Shown piece by piece: positions 1-10,787 of a DNA stretch of 64,000 nucleotides. Within the stretch, counting starts at the first letter, position 1, and every line of letters begins with the position of its first letter. The notes under the pieces were generated by a model, which was not told the origin of the DNA, did not search any database, and saw nothing but the letters and a program-made list of their open reading frames with translations. Source of the stretch: Hymenoscyphus infarciens (lineage: Eukaryota; Ascomycota; Leotiomycetes; Helotiales; Helotiaceae); the NCBI GenBank assembly GCA_001414345.1, contig LLCB01000263.1, positions 1-64,000 of the forward strand. Direction: 5' to 3'. The position numbers were made by a program, and so were the translations under genes.

Positions 1-486
1 GGGGTATTGTATCTGAGGGGTGGGTTGGTGGTTTGGAGGCTCCGATGCGTGCCTCGTTAAGCCTGCCTGCCTGCCTGCCGTCTTCTTTCCGCCGCGGATA
101 GTTATTTTCTCGAAATATCAAAGAGTCAATCGGATCGTAAATTGGGCGACTTTGACTGTGTCTTGCGTGGAGATGTAGTTCTTGTTCCTGTTCCAGTTCC
201 TGAAGCGCAAGTGGACTGAGAGAGCTGACGTTGCTCTACCGAGGCTGAATGCCTGAATTACGAGGTGTGGAGGGACCTACTACCCCTGCACACCAAACCC
301 ATACTGTGCACACCGTTTACCTTGAGCTTCATCAGCGCGTCTGCCTCGTTGAACACTCAACTCCAACCAAGATACCCTCAATTCTTCCACCCCCCTCCGC
401 TTCTCCACGATACCCAATTCCACTGAAATTAGACGACACCTTTGATTTGAATACGGATTTGCTTTTACCGGCACGAGACAGGCAAG
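1..486. other. Upstream flank of the proteasome gene
   Basis: No gene is supported here. The last about 250 bases are the presumed promoter and 5' leader of the proteasome alpha subunit gene. Open frames in this stretch have no recognisable protein similarity and no spliced continuation. Confidence 0.5.
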
Positions 487-1454
487 ATGTTTAGAAACAA
501 CTATGACAACGATTCTGTTACTTTGTAAGTTCCCCGAAGCTATCTATCAAGCTCGAAATCCAAGAATCTGCGGATGGGTGGTGATGGGGGAGGGATTGGA
601 CAGAGCAATAGCTTGGGTCGAAGCTGACTTTTCACTATAGCTCACCACAAGGACGGATATTCCAAGTCGAGTATGCCTCTGAAGCCGTAAAGCAAGGAAG
701 TGTCGTCGTTGGAATAGTGAGCAAAACACACGCCGTCCTCGTAGCACTAAAGGTCCGCATACAAAATCCCCTCCCCTCCCCTCCCCTTACCATCCAACTC
801 TAACCATTTGCCATTTGCCAGCGTAATGCCGAAGAACTCTCCTCGTACCAAAAGAAGATCATCGCAATCGACGAACATCTAGGCCTCTCCCTCGCCGGTC
901 TCGCCTCCGACGCCCGCGTCCTCTCCAACTTCATGAAGCAACAATCCCTCTCCTCACGCCTCACCTACGGCCGCGCCATCCCCCTCTCCCGCCTCGTCAA
1001 CTCCATCGGCGACCGCGCACAAACTAATACCCAACACTACGGCAAGCGACCCTATGGTGTAGGACTCCTCGTAGCAGGTGTTGACGAGACGGGCCCACAT
1101 CTCTTTGAATTCCAACCCAGCGGTATGACGCAGGAAATGGTGGCATGTGCGATTGGCGCGCGGAGTCAGATGGCACGAACGTATCTCGAGCGGAATCTGG
1201 AGAAGTTTGCGGATTGTGGGAGAGAGGAGTTGGTGGTTCATGGATTGAAGGCTTTGAAGGAGAGTCTGGCGCAGGATAAGGAGTTGACGGTTGAGAATTG
1301 TAGTGTCGGTGTTGTGGGTGTTAGGGGGGAGGCCATGAAGGCTATTGAGGGGTTCAAGCTCTTCGATGGCCAGGATGTTAAGCAGTGGGTTGATTTGGTT
1401 GCCGAGGGTACGGAGGAGGCTGCTGAGGAAGAGGGTATGGAGGTTGATTCATAG
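487..1454 (+). CDS. PRE5: 20S proteasome subunit alpha type-1 (alpha6, PRE5/PSMA1 family)
   Basis: Subunit of the outer alpha ring of the 20S proteasome core, which degrades ubiquitinated proteins in nucleus and cytosol. Three exons: 487-524, 641-752 and 822-1454, giving 260 aa, close to the usual PSMA1 length of about 263. The start MFRNNYD and the N-terminal alpha-subunit signature [12 protein letters not shown] are split by intron 1 (525-640, GTAAGT donor). It continues with EAVKQGS, SKTHAVL and LSSYQKKI, all typical of this paralogue. Intron 2 (753-821) has an unusual GTCCGC donor, but the frame closes exactly. The C-terminus is acidic ([13 protein letters not shown]), as is common for alpha subunits that meet the regulatory particle. 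Paralogue identification rests on recalled family motifs and is strong. Confidence 0.96.
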
Positions 1455-2022
1455 GGGTAACATCTTGCTGTTGGGAGCTGGTTGCCTGCTGCATGACTTG
1501 TAAGATTACAACGGCATGAACAAAATACAATTTAATATTGTCCTAAATCAATTGGGAGAATGGCGTTCAAATGTCTAGGATGTTTAGGATAATTACTTGA
1601 CATTGTATGAGAAGGTTGGGATAATGGGCGAAACAGGCAGGTACGAACTATGAGTATTTGGTGTCGCTTCTTTTTCATATACAATACATGAAAAATATTC
1701 CTTTCATCTCTCGCGATATATATACTTGAAACAGCCTACGTCAGTACCCCTGCTCCGATACATGGCTAACTTTTTAAAACTCTTTTCGGGGTTTGGGTGT
1801 AATAGGTGGTTCATTCTGAGTGATCTATGTTTCTATCTATGCAAGCGACTGACTCCATATGTAAAAGCAACTCAAGAGAGCTCCCATCATTCTAGAAATA
1901 GCAAAGGAAGAGGAGATGCGGAGTCCCCTTCCAAATCCATACCGCAAGCAAATCACAAAACATCCTCCCTTTTCCCACTCTCTCCATCTCTTCGTAATCA
2001 TCATTCGTCACTATTCCCGACC
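1455..2022. other. Intergenic region with a dispersed repeat
   Basis: 3' flanks of two convergent genes. The only structured content seen is the dispersed repeat at 1534-1662, listed separately. Confidence 0.5.
1534..1662 (+). repeat. Dispersed short repeat shared with a PKS intron
   Basis: About 130 bp, recognisably the same sequence as the inside of the PKS intron at 56606-56825. Shared blocks include TTTAGGATAATT, then TTGGGAYAATG about 30 bases later, then GGCAGGTACGAAC. The leading block TATTGYCCYAAAT roughly inverts the TTGGGAYAATG block, so it is MITE-like. It has no coding potential. It lies just downstream of the proteasome gene, possibly within its 3' UTR. Confidence 0.75.
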
Positions 2023-2814
2023 TTAAACGGACTGGTTCTTGGTCGAAATAATCTCACCCCAAGGCGGAGCAGCCAAGTCCTCCCACGTCAGATTGAGACG
2101 ACCAGGTGCAGGCTTATAAGTCCTCAACAACTCAATAGCCTCCTCAGCCGTCTTAGCCACCAAGACAATATCTCTAGCACCCTCGCGAATGAAGCCAGAC
2201 TCAACACAAGAATCAATCATCTTCATGAAAGGATCCCAAAAGCCCCCAACATTCAACAAAACAACACCCCGATCATGAATACCTAACTGATTCCAAGTGA
2301 TAATCTCACACAGCTCCTCGAGAGTCCCAAATCCACCTGGCATAGCGATGAATCCAGACCCGGGACCGCCGTTCATGACTTCAATCGTCATCATCTTCTT
2401 ACGCTTGTGCATATCGGTTGTCTGAGAGGTATGCCCGTATTTTTCGACTTCAGGAATTCCTCTGTTGCTGTATCCTGCGGCTCCTGCTTCGGGGGCGCGT
2501 TCGTAGCGGACGAGGGGGGTGGGAATGATTCCGTGGACTGCTTCGTGGCCGGAGGAGGAGGTGGCTACTACTGTGCTGGCGATTTGACCCATGAGGCCTA
2601 CGGTTCCGCCACCGTAAACGAGATGGATGTTTTGACGGCCCATGGCTTCGCCTAGGGCTTTGGCGCCGAGCATGTAGATTGATTTTTGTCCTGGGGTAAG
2701 GGGGAGGCCTAATGGGCTTTTTCCTTCGGAGGCACCGCAAAAGACGGCGATTTTGGTGGGGTTTGTCGTGGTGGTCGCCCCGTTGGCGTTGGGCAGAGGG
2801 GTTGAGGTCGCCAT
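2023..2814 (-). CDS. LOG family protein (cytokinin riboside 5'-monophosphate phosphoribohydrolase-like)
   Basis: Single-exon 263 aa protein of the LOG/lysine-decarboxylase-like Rossmann family. Members hydrolyse nucleoside 5'-monophosphates, in plants and some microbes releasing free cytokinin bases. Visible motifs are the N-terminal strand KIAVFCGAS, the nucleotide loop VYGGGTVGLMG (about residue 67) and the hallmark PGGFGTLEEL near residue 158, which carries the catalytic Arg/Glu region; the preceding KRKKMM segment also fits. The ATG at 2814 precedes a low-complexity N-terminal tail of about 20 residues. Fungal LOG proteins can be general nucleotide hydrolases, so cytokinin release is not shown by sequence alone. 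It is convergent with the proteasome gene. Confidence 0.93.
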   Translation of the reverse strand: MATSTPLPNANGATTTTNPTKIAVFCGASEGKSPLGLPLTPGQKSIYMLGAKALGEAMGRQNIHLVYGGGTVGLMGQIASTVVATSSSGHEAVHGIIPTPLVRYERAPEAGAAGYSNRGIPEVEKYGHTSQTTDMHKRKKMMTIEVMNGGPGSGFIAMPGGFGTLEELCEIITWNQLGIHDRGVVLLNVGGFWDPFMKMIDSCVESGFIREGARDIVLVAKTAEEAIELLRTYKPAPGRLNLTWEDLAAPPWGEIISTKNQSV

Positions 2815-2832
2815 TGTGTTGATGGTACCTGT

Positions 2833-2871
2833 GTGGTGACTAGGTGGTGACTAGGTGGTGACTAGGTGGTG
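2833..2871. repeat. 11-bp tandem repeat
   Basis: Three and a half perfect copies of GTGGTGACTAG in the 5' flank of the LOG-family gene, about 20 bases upstream of its start codon. A simple repeat in the leader or promoter; no function can be assigned. Confidence 0.9.
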
Positions 2872-3706
2872 TATGGTTTATGAAGTTTTAAGCGGTTTGG
2901 TTGAAGACTTGGTTGGTGTCTGGATTCTTTTTTGGAATTGAGGACCTGGAGGGTGTTAATAGGCATCCCAAAACACAAGATGACACTGTCAACTGGTGCA
3001 ACCAACTGGCGAAGATGACTTATCGCTGACTCCTTCTCAATCAGATATGAGTTTCGTTTGTCCAGTGAATTTATTTGTATTTGCTCAAGTTACTAGATAT
3101 GACGTTGGGTGTTGGTTCAAGGGATGAATGACTTGGCTCTCAAGGTTACCAAGATGCAAACAAATGGAAGGTACAGAAGTGTACCGGGATTACAGAGGAG
3201 GTACAAGTTTCATATATAAACAGAATCGGATTCTGAGATGTATGGAAACGTATCTTGTACTAGGCCGTGACTCACTGTTGTCGTGTAGTAGCCGTGTTGG
3301 CCTACTTTCCATGCAAGCGCAAGTACTCGAATCCCTGGAACTGATCTTACTGGTCGCCTTGCTTTGTGTGTACTCAAGTATCTGAGAGAGAGCATAGTAT
3401 AGACCATCAACATTAGGAAGGTCTCGGTTATAGAGAAGTAAATAAACCCCCCGCCTCTCCTCACTAGTTTAATTACGTGTGTCAGGGGTGCTGCTATCAA
3501 AAGTAGTCTAGCCGACAAGGATCTTTTAAGCATATTCTGGATTCCGTTGCTGATTGGCGAGGGTGAAGATAAAGTGGGTTTACCATAGCTTCGGCGCCTT
3601 TGCGTCTTTCTATTGAATAACGAGTTCCTCCATCTCACAGAGTTGAATTCCCTCTTTGACAACTCCATCACCATCTGGTAAAAGAGAACTGCTACCAGCA
3701 TTCAAG
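2872..3706. other. Intergenic region, shared upstream flank
   Basis: Divergent promoters of the LOG-family and CLPTM1-family genes. Frames at 3128-3385 (+) and 3210-3701 (-) show no recognisable protein and no domain-like composition, so I see no gene here. Confidence 0.5.
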
Positions 3707-5802
3707 ATGTCGACAACAGCTCCCGCAGCTGCGGTTGCAGGTGCCCAGAGAGAGGAGAGCGGAATGAGTGTAAGTTCCATGTTGTCCTACCGAGAGACGT
3801 TGATACTAATCTATCCACAGCCAATAGTCAAGTCAGCGCTGCAAGGCCTTGCTGTCTTCTTTGCCATGCAGTTGCTCATGAACAAGTTCATGGGCAAGAA
3901 CAACAACACTACCACCGCTGTGACAGACGAATCTGGAACAGTGGTAAATGTCCCTGCGAACAATGGCCCGATTCCTGCCTTCCACGACCGACCGCATTCC
4001 CTCAATGAAGGCGCAACATATAACATGATGCCTCAGCGAATTGCGCCCATGTGGCCAATCGATACGAAAATGGATATTACGGTTGTCGTTTCCCCCACTT
4101 TGGTCCATGACCCAATATCGAAGGTGGAGAAGGAGAGGAGAATCGTGGAAGAGAAAGACTTCGTTTTGGGGGATTACGAGCAGAATCGGGTTATCGATAC
4201 CACTTTTGCAGTGCCAAAGGAAGTTCAAAATAACGGGACTCTATGGGCGCATTTCTACATTGGCATTTCTGGGAGCAATTTGGACCCCTCGACTGCGGGA
4301 TATGATCCCAGTCGCGCTTATCACTTTGTCCACCCTTTGACGCAACATATCTTGCAGAAGAAGATCAAGAAGACGAAGAACCTACTCGCTGCTGCTGAGG
4401 AAACGGAGGAAGTTGAGGAAGAGGTGCCATCTGGACCAATTGTCACTTCTCACTACCATCCTAATGTCACTTTCTCCTTTATCCCGGATTCGGCTGTCAT
4501 GGAATTCCCTACCATTCAACCTGCTGTTCGTCAGTATATTCGGTTGGAAGCGACTGGAGCGAGAGATGGAACCGGACAGAATGGGTGGTATTACCCAGTT
4601 CTATTCATCAATACTTTCTGGCAACTCAGAACGCATATGACTACTTTGAACTCTACCGTCACTCGTCTTCCTATTCACATTGATTTGAACAATTTCGCCA
4701 ACTGGAAGTTCGCTCTTCTCGCAAATGTTGACGAAGGTTCCAAGCAAGCCGCTCGAAATGCTGCCCAGGGCATCTCGTCCCCAGGTGGCGGAGATGGAAG
4801 CGAATTCGAAATGATCAAAGAAGTCCTTCTTGACACCAACCCTTGGCTGCTTGGTACAACTATCATCGTTAGTATCTTCCACATGATTTTCGAGATGTTG
4901 GCTTTCAAGTCCGATATCAGTCATTACCGTAACAAGAAGAACAACATTGGTATTTCCGTTCGTTCTATCCTCGGAAGTGTCTTCATGCAAGCGGTTATTT
5001 TCCTCTACTTGTTGGATAACAATGAAAATACTAGTAAGTACTCCTCATAACCTAACATCAAATTTTCATCGTACTAACTCGACCAGGTTGGATGATTCTT
5101 TTCAGTCAAGGCATGGGAATTGTCCTCGAGTTCTGGAAAATCACCACAGTCGTCAACGTCCGTATCCGTGACTCCGCCCCCGGCTTTTGGATCCCATACC
5201 GCATTGCTTTCGAAGACAAACACGTCCTCTCGGAAACTGAGGAAAAAACCAAAGAATACGACGCCGTAGCATTCAAATACCTCTACATGGTCGCCGTCCC
5301 TCTCCTCTTCGCGTACGCAGGCTACTCACTCTACTACGACACCCATAAATCCTGGTACTCCTTCGTCATCGCTACGCTCGTTGGTTCCGTCTACGCATAC
5401 GGTTTTCTGATGATGGTACCGAGTCTGTATATTAATTATCGGTTGAAGAGTGTTGCGCATATGCCGGCTAAGGCTATGACGTATAAGTTCTTAAACACGT
5501 TTATTGATGATCTTTTTGCGTTTACGATCAAGATGCCTACCCTGCATAGACTGGCGACGTTGAGGGATGACGTGATCTTTTTTGTGTATTTGTATCAGAG
5601 TTGGAAGTATAAGGTTGATTATACGCGCGTGAACGAGTTTGGGCAGGGGGGTGATGAGGATGAGGTTAAGGAGATCGAGGGTGATACTGTTCCTGTTGAT
5701 TCTGAGGGGGTGAAGAAGGTTGGGGAGAATGAGGGGGAGAAGGAGGGTGTTACGAAGGCGAGTGGGAGTGAGAAGAAGGGGAAGGCTAGTAAACGGAAGT
5801 AG
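3707..5802 (+). CDS. CLPTM1 family multi-pass membrane protein
   Basis: Homologue of cleft lip and palate transmembrane protein 1 / CLPTM1L. In animals CLPTM1 retains receptors in the ER and CLPTM1L acts as a lipid scramblase in GPI synthesis; the fungal role is not established. Three exons: 3707-3769, 3821-5033 and 5087-5802, giving 663 aa. Intron 1 is 51 bp, a multiple of three and stop-free, so an unspliced reading is also open; it has a GTAAGT donor, a TACTAAT-like branch site and a CACAG acceptor. An N-terminal membrane segment (FFAMQLL) is followed by a luminal beta-rich region with the family-typical WAHFYI. Five or so C-terminal membrane segments start near IIVSIFHMIFEML. The lysine-rich tail ends KKGKASKRK, consistent with ER residence. 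I chose the ATG at 3707 because it directly precedes the spliced N-terminus. Confidence 0.93.
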
Positions 5803-6590
5803 AAGGGGGTTTTCTAATGAGTGGGATGAGGGTATACATTTGATATTGCAACTACCTGGCTATACATAGGCTTCTTTATGACTTTTAGATCTTGAGAACG
5901 TTGGTTGGGGTCAATAGAATCTGGAATTTTTTCATGATTTCTTTTCTTTTTGTGGTCGCTGTTGTGTCTTTCTATGCTGTTTGTAGGTGACCTATGGAGG
6001 GAGCTTGAGCGGAGACGGGGTCCTCGGCATCGAAAACATATGGAATTGGAAAAAAAAAACATATTGGGAAGGTTAGAATTTGGGTGAGAGTGTACCTACG
6101 AGATTAGCAATTCGATTGAGACTTGGAAATCGGTCCATCAACGGAATGATGTGTTAAGCAGTTTTTATAGTTTATATTTAAACTATATTTACTGGCTTTT
6201 GGTTTTATTTAATATATGTCTCACGATGGACCTTCAAAAGTGGCCGCGAATACACGTACTAGCCCTCGTTTCTCCAACTTTAAAGGTAATTCAAGCAAAC
6301 TATTTAAAGACTTATTGACAGCGATAGTGCCGCTTTTATTCGCGGCAAGTGGCTGTGCAAGTGTGGCTGGCATCGCCACTTCTGATTGAGCAACTCAAAC
6401 CTCATCAACTCATACTCAATCAATCTTGAGGGGTATTTTCCGAGCCATATACTCTGGTTTTGCAAGTCGGAGCTAGTCGTTGATTCAGTGACGCGAAGAG
6501 TGCAACTATTTGTCAGCAACGTCATCAGAGTCGTCTTAGAGAAGTCATCTCACGGGATATACTTCGAGATTTATTCAACATCAAACTACA
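5803..6590. other. Intergenic region
   Basis: 3' flank of the CLPTM1-family gene and 5' flank of the 2EXR gene. It contains an A9 run near 6050 and an AT-rich stretch around 6170-6220. No gene is recognised. Confidence 0.5.
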
Positions 6591-7667
6591 ATGGTGCCAG
6601 AAATTTCTCAAGCCCCCCAGGCGCTCTCTGTGGTCAGGAAAACGGCCTCTCCTCAACCCGGATTCCAATTATTCACAAACCTCCCCTCCGAAATTCGTTC
6701 CAAAATCTGGGAAGCAGCTCTCATCCTCGCGTCTCGACTTATAAAATGCAAACGAGTAGGAGAGGACAACATCTTCACCGGCCCGCCCGCGCCTATCTCT
6801 CTTCTCGGCATCTGTCGCGAATCCCGCCATATCGCGTTTCTGTATGGGGAATATGAACTCGTCTCGTCATTACCAATGGTCTACTTCAGTCCCGTAGTAG
6901 ATTACCTCTCCATAGACGCTGGGTGGAAACCACTCGTCCCCTCCACACAACCACAGGGTCTCGTCCCAAAACACGACTTTGCTCAGTCCCTCTCAGCTCA
7001 CCATCTCCAAGTTCGAAAGATGTTGATCAATCCCAACTGGAACAACAAACGCGTAATTCCTACGGTTCAATTCACGAAATTCCCCCACTTGCAGCGAATC
7101 CTCATCGCAGCAGATGAATATTCCGTTGGTAACCAGAGCAACGTATCTCGCGACACGGTATACGATCTCAAAATGTATTACCACGTTACAAAGAAAACCA
7201 ATCCTTCATTGAATGTAACGCTTCCTCATATCGCCGTGGGATGTTTGGGATGGGTCGGGAAGGATAAATGGAAGCTGCAACATGAGAATGACGATAATCG
7301 ACAACTCATCCACATATTCGATACTGACTCTGCCATGAAGGAGCACCAGCAACAATTTCGTGAGGAGGCGTGGAGGTTCACCCAGGAGAGATTTTCGCAT
7401 GGGCAGTCGAGTATTGTGGCGAAATTGCAACGAGCTAGGGAACTGAGTGAAAAGAAAAAAAGGAACATTGAGGGTGCTTCGAAGCCAAGTCAAGATACTG
7501 AAGAGCCTAGTGAGAGCAAGCTGAACGAAAACCCGCCTTTGCCAACAACACCCCTAGAATCTGCTCCAGAGTACGAAACTAGGGATTCACAGATGGACAG
7601 AAATGAGCTACCAGTATATGCGGCTCCAGTCTCTAGTGCTTTTGCTACAGGTCAGCCTTCCTGGTGA
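6591..7667 (+). CDS. 2EXR domain-containing protein
   Basis: Single-exon 358 aa protein. Residues about 26-95 form a 2EXR domain, a fungal module of unknown function: FQLFTNLPSEIRSKIWEAA at the start and LLGICRESRHIA at the end of the core, with the characteristic LP-E-IR and CRESR signatures. The C-terminal third is charged and low-complexity (SEKKKRN, then Ser/Glu/Pro-rich), with no further recognised domain. The family is greatly expanded in Leotiomycetes and Sordariomycetes and often strain-specific. A donor-like GGTGAG lies at the stop codon, so a short extra exon cannot be excluded. No signal peptide or membrane segment is seen. Confidence 0.88.
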   Translation: MVPEISQAPQALSVVRKTASPQPGFQLFTNLPSEIRSKIWEAALILASRLIKCKRVGEDNIFTGPPAPISLLGICRESRHIAFLYGEYELVSSLPMVYFSPVVDYLSIDAGWKPLVPSTQPQGLVPKHDFAQSLSAHHLQVRKMLINPNWNNKRVIPTVQFTKFPHLQRILIAADEYSVGNQSNVSRDTVYDLKMYYHVTKKTNPSLNVTLPHIAVGCLGWVGKDKWKLQHENDDNRQLIHIFDTDSAMKEHQQQFREEAWRFTQERFSHGQSSIVAKLQRARELSEKKKRNIEGASKPSQDTEEPSESKLNENPPLPTTPLESAPEYETRDSQMDRNELPVYAAPVSSAFATGQPSW

Positions 7668-8437
7668 GCCTCGTAGGTCTGAGATTGAAGGCGTGATTGG
7701 TATGAATGAGGCTTTGCTTTTGTAGACAAAAGAATATCGAAGTTCAAAAATTTTTCGAGGCGGATATCTGGGCGGTTGGCTTCATGCGATGGGATTTAAG
7801 AGTGGGGGAAAGAGTATAGAGCCACCTTCTTATTCTAGCCACGATAGGAGTCCAGAAGGGGTTCGGCGCTCATGGTAGCACCTGCCGTACTGAGCTTCTT
7901 CAATCTAAAATATTGCAAGTTTCCGAGACTCAAGTCATGATATTATACCCCTCCGAGTTTGGTTCGAAGAATCCGAACATCCAATCCACGTGCTGAGTTT
8001 TCAAACTCAACGTGGACACCGGATTCCTTTCGTCGATTGCCAGATTCGTTGTTGTTATTATCGAGTTGAATTACGATTTCACCTTTTAATTACCTCAAAG
8101 AAACGCTGGTTATTCTGAACCACTTCGCACAACGGGAGCGACTTGGCCTCGATTAATCAGCGTTTACCATTCTTCCAGAGCGTTATCACAATATGAAATC
8201 AAATACTCGGATAATTTTACCACTTAACCTCGTTCTAGCGAACAAAGAATTCGAAGCTCGGCACCCATCTAATTTTGTCCCTTTTTCGTTATCCTGTTTA
8301 AAATCACTCTGCGAACGTTTGTTTTTTTCTTCTCGTTGCCGTCATTTACTTCGTTAAACTGTAATCAGTAATCATGGAATTTCTCGCTACCCCTGCCTTT
8401 TCAACCAATAAACGTGTTGCGGTCGTTGCGGGAGTAT
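7668..8437. other. Intergenic region
   Basis: No coding sequence or repeat is recognised between the 2EXR gene and the MITE. Confidence 0.5.
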
Positions 8438-8930
8438 CAGCGTATTAAATGAGTAGAGTAGAGTAGAGTAGTGACTACTACTCTACTCTACTCAAGATAT
8501 TTTAAGTGCTACTCTACTCGAGTAGTAACACTCGAGTAGTACGGGCCGAGTCGGACCTATCGGACCAATGCTCCGGAGTGGCGTCGGAGTAGCGTTATAG
8601 CGCTACCGAGAGCTTAAGCGAGATATCTTTCCCCTCTATTTAATATTCGTTTTAATAAATTAGTTTTTAATTATAAAAAAATAAGTATTAGTACTTACTA
8701 TATATATTTACTAATATTATTAATATTTAGGTTTATAAGCTATATAAATACTTAGAAACTACTTTACTATATAAATATATATATATTACTAAGACTACTC
8801 GAGTACTACTCGAGTAGTCACAAGTAACCACTCTACTCTACTCATCCGATCCACTACTCATACTCTACTCTACTCTACTTATCACTACTCGAGTAGTACT
8901 CGAGTAGTTGAGTAGTCTATTAATACGCTG
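8438..8930. mobile_element. MITE-like element with GAGTA-rich arms
   Basis: A 493-bp non-coding element bounded by a perfect 11-bp terminal inverted repeat (CAGCGTATTAA / TTAATACGCTG), with a possible 3-bp target duplication TAT at 8435-8437 and 8931-8933. Both arms are built from interspersed GAGTA pentamers and ACTCGAGTAGT palindromes. A GC-richer core (8545-8625) is followed by an AT-rich segment. No transposase fragment is seen, so it is probably mobilised in trans. The 3-bp duplication would fit CACTA- or Harbinger-type elements, but the terminal sequence fits neither consensus clearly, so the superfamily is left open. Confidence 0.75.
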
Positions 8931-8933
8931 TAT

Positions 8934-9323
8934 GCGGGCGCACCTGCGGACACTGTTGATGAGTGAACCTTTGAAGATTACCAACAATATTTCTTGGAAC
9001 TGTGGGTCGATAGTGAAGTTGATGTCTAGATATTTAGAGGTTATAAGGAAGCGTTCATTCATTGCATTTACATTTTTAGTATTCTCAGCAGTCTAACATT
9101 CTACGTTTTATTAGAAACATAAATATTTCAAGAGCACCGCTCTACCAACGGCAGTTGTTTGTCAAAGAATAATAGCAAACCACCGAAGCCAAATGCCCTC
9201 ATACGATGATTTGGGCTATGCTTGAAAGATGGCTATCATGATTGCCCTTGTTGGATCACAGGGAATTTAGGTACATTATTATTCTTCTCAATTCGACACA
9301 CAATTATAACGAAATGACGACAG
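8934..9323. other. Intergenic region upstream of the dead transporter
   Basis: No gene recognised. It may have held the first exon or promoter of the adjacent MFS pseudogene, but no matching N-terminal coding sequence is visible. Confidence 0.4.
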
Positions 9324-10787
9324 ATGATACTATTCGGAACAGGACTACTAACATCCCTCGATATCAGTGAACAAATCGGAGTAACAGAAGCAACCGCAGT
9401 CTGGCTAGCAGCCTTTTACCCGTTAGTTCGCCATCCCTCCATCCTTCAAACTCTATCTAATACTCCCCAGAATAACACAAGAAGCCTTCGTCTTGATAGG
9501 AGGTCGATTCGGAGACGTCTTTAGTCATAAACAGGTCCTTCTACCCGGTGTTCTATGGTGGGCACTTTTCTCACTTATCACCGGATTCGCCAAATCTCTT
9601 CTGACGATATCACTATTCCGGGGTTTGATGGGGATTGGAGCTGCGTTTAATTCTCCTAATGCGGTCGCATTATTAGGACAGACCTTTCCGCCTGAGAGAT
9701 AGAGGAATATTTCCATGGGGCTTTTCGGCGCTATGGCTCCTATTGGGGCTGCGGGTAGAAGTGTGATTTCAGCGTTGTTTGCGCAACTTACTGAGTGGAG
9801 ATAGTTGTTCTTTTTCTTGTGAGTACTAAGAACTTGGGAAGAGTATGAAAGACAGAAGCTAATAAGGGCGAGGTAGTACTATTCTTGGAGCTATACTTTC
9901 GTTCTCGGTTTTCCTCTTGGTTCCATACGTAGAACCATCTGATAAAGGGGGGGAGATAGATTGAGTAGGAGCATATTTCGGTGTCGGAGGATTGATTCTC
10001 TTCAACCTTGTATGGAAGTAAGTCGTTCCTAGATATGAACACCGCAGAAATCAAAATACTAACCCGGTTCTAAGGCCAAGCACCATTGGTCGGTTGGCAG
10101 AAATCCCTACGAATACACACTCCTTATAGTTTCCTCCTCCACTTCCTCGCATTCCTATTTTGGGAATGGAAAATCACCTCCGCCCCCAGAATTCCCATCT
10201 CTATCTTCACAGCTCTCTCCCTCCTCCCCATCCTTCTCGTCGTCTTCCTCTCTTTCATGTCCTTCGGAATATTCCTCTGGTACTTCTTCCTCTGGACCTT
10301 CACGATCCGAGGGCAAAGCATGCTCTATTTCTCCGCCGAGGTCCAGCCTCTCGCCGTGGGTGGTGCCTTCGCTGCCTTCGTAGCAGCCTACCTCATATCC
10401 CGTCTCTTAGCGTAGTACATCCTAGTAATCGGTTCCTCCGCAATGCTCCTCGCCTCTATCCTGCTAGCCATAATGCCAGCCCAACAAATTTACTGGCAAA
10501 CAGCTTTCATCGCCATCCTCTTCGCCTCCTTCTGTCCGGATTTCATCTTCACAGCTGCCCAAATCATCGCTTCTAACTCCGTGACGAGGGAACAACAAGG
10601 TGTCGCCGGGAGTTTGATTGGTACGCTTTTGAGTTATGGGATTAGTACTGGTTTGGGCTTCGGTGGGACGGTGGAGGTACATACCAATAAAGGGGGAAGC
10701 GATATGGTGAGGGGATTTAGAAGTGCGCTTTATTTGGGGATTGGGTTTTCGGCTATGAGTCTGGTGCTAAGTTTGTTGTTTGTTTGA
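9324..10787 (+). pseudogene. Major facilitator superfamily multidrug transporter, inactivated
   Basis: Coding remnants of a drug:H+ antiporter-like MFS transporter can be read across degenerate exons: LTSLDISEQIG, then GGRFGDVFSHK (the MFS loop 2-3 motif A), SLITGFAKSLLT, GLMGIGAAFNSPNA, later AQIIASNSVTREQQGVAGSL and STGLGFGGTVEV, typical of 14-TM fungal exporters. Four in-frame stops interrupt it: TAG 9700-9702, TAG 9802-9804, TGA 9962-9964 and TAG 10413-10415. Each is one C-to-T or G-to-A transition from Gln or Trp. Two intron remnants (about 9420-9471 and 10020-10077) are still recognisable. The N-terminal exon is missing or unrecognised. The mutation type suggests RIP or neutral decay after a duplication. 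It is not expected to be functional. Confidence 0.9.

Noticed and set aside
3210..3701. 163-codon minus-strand frame upstream of the CLPTM1-family gene
   Set aside because: No recognisable motif, composition is not protein-like, and it overlaps the presumed promoter and 5' leader of the CLPTM1 gene.
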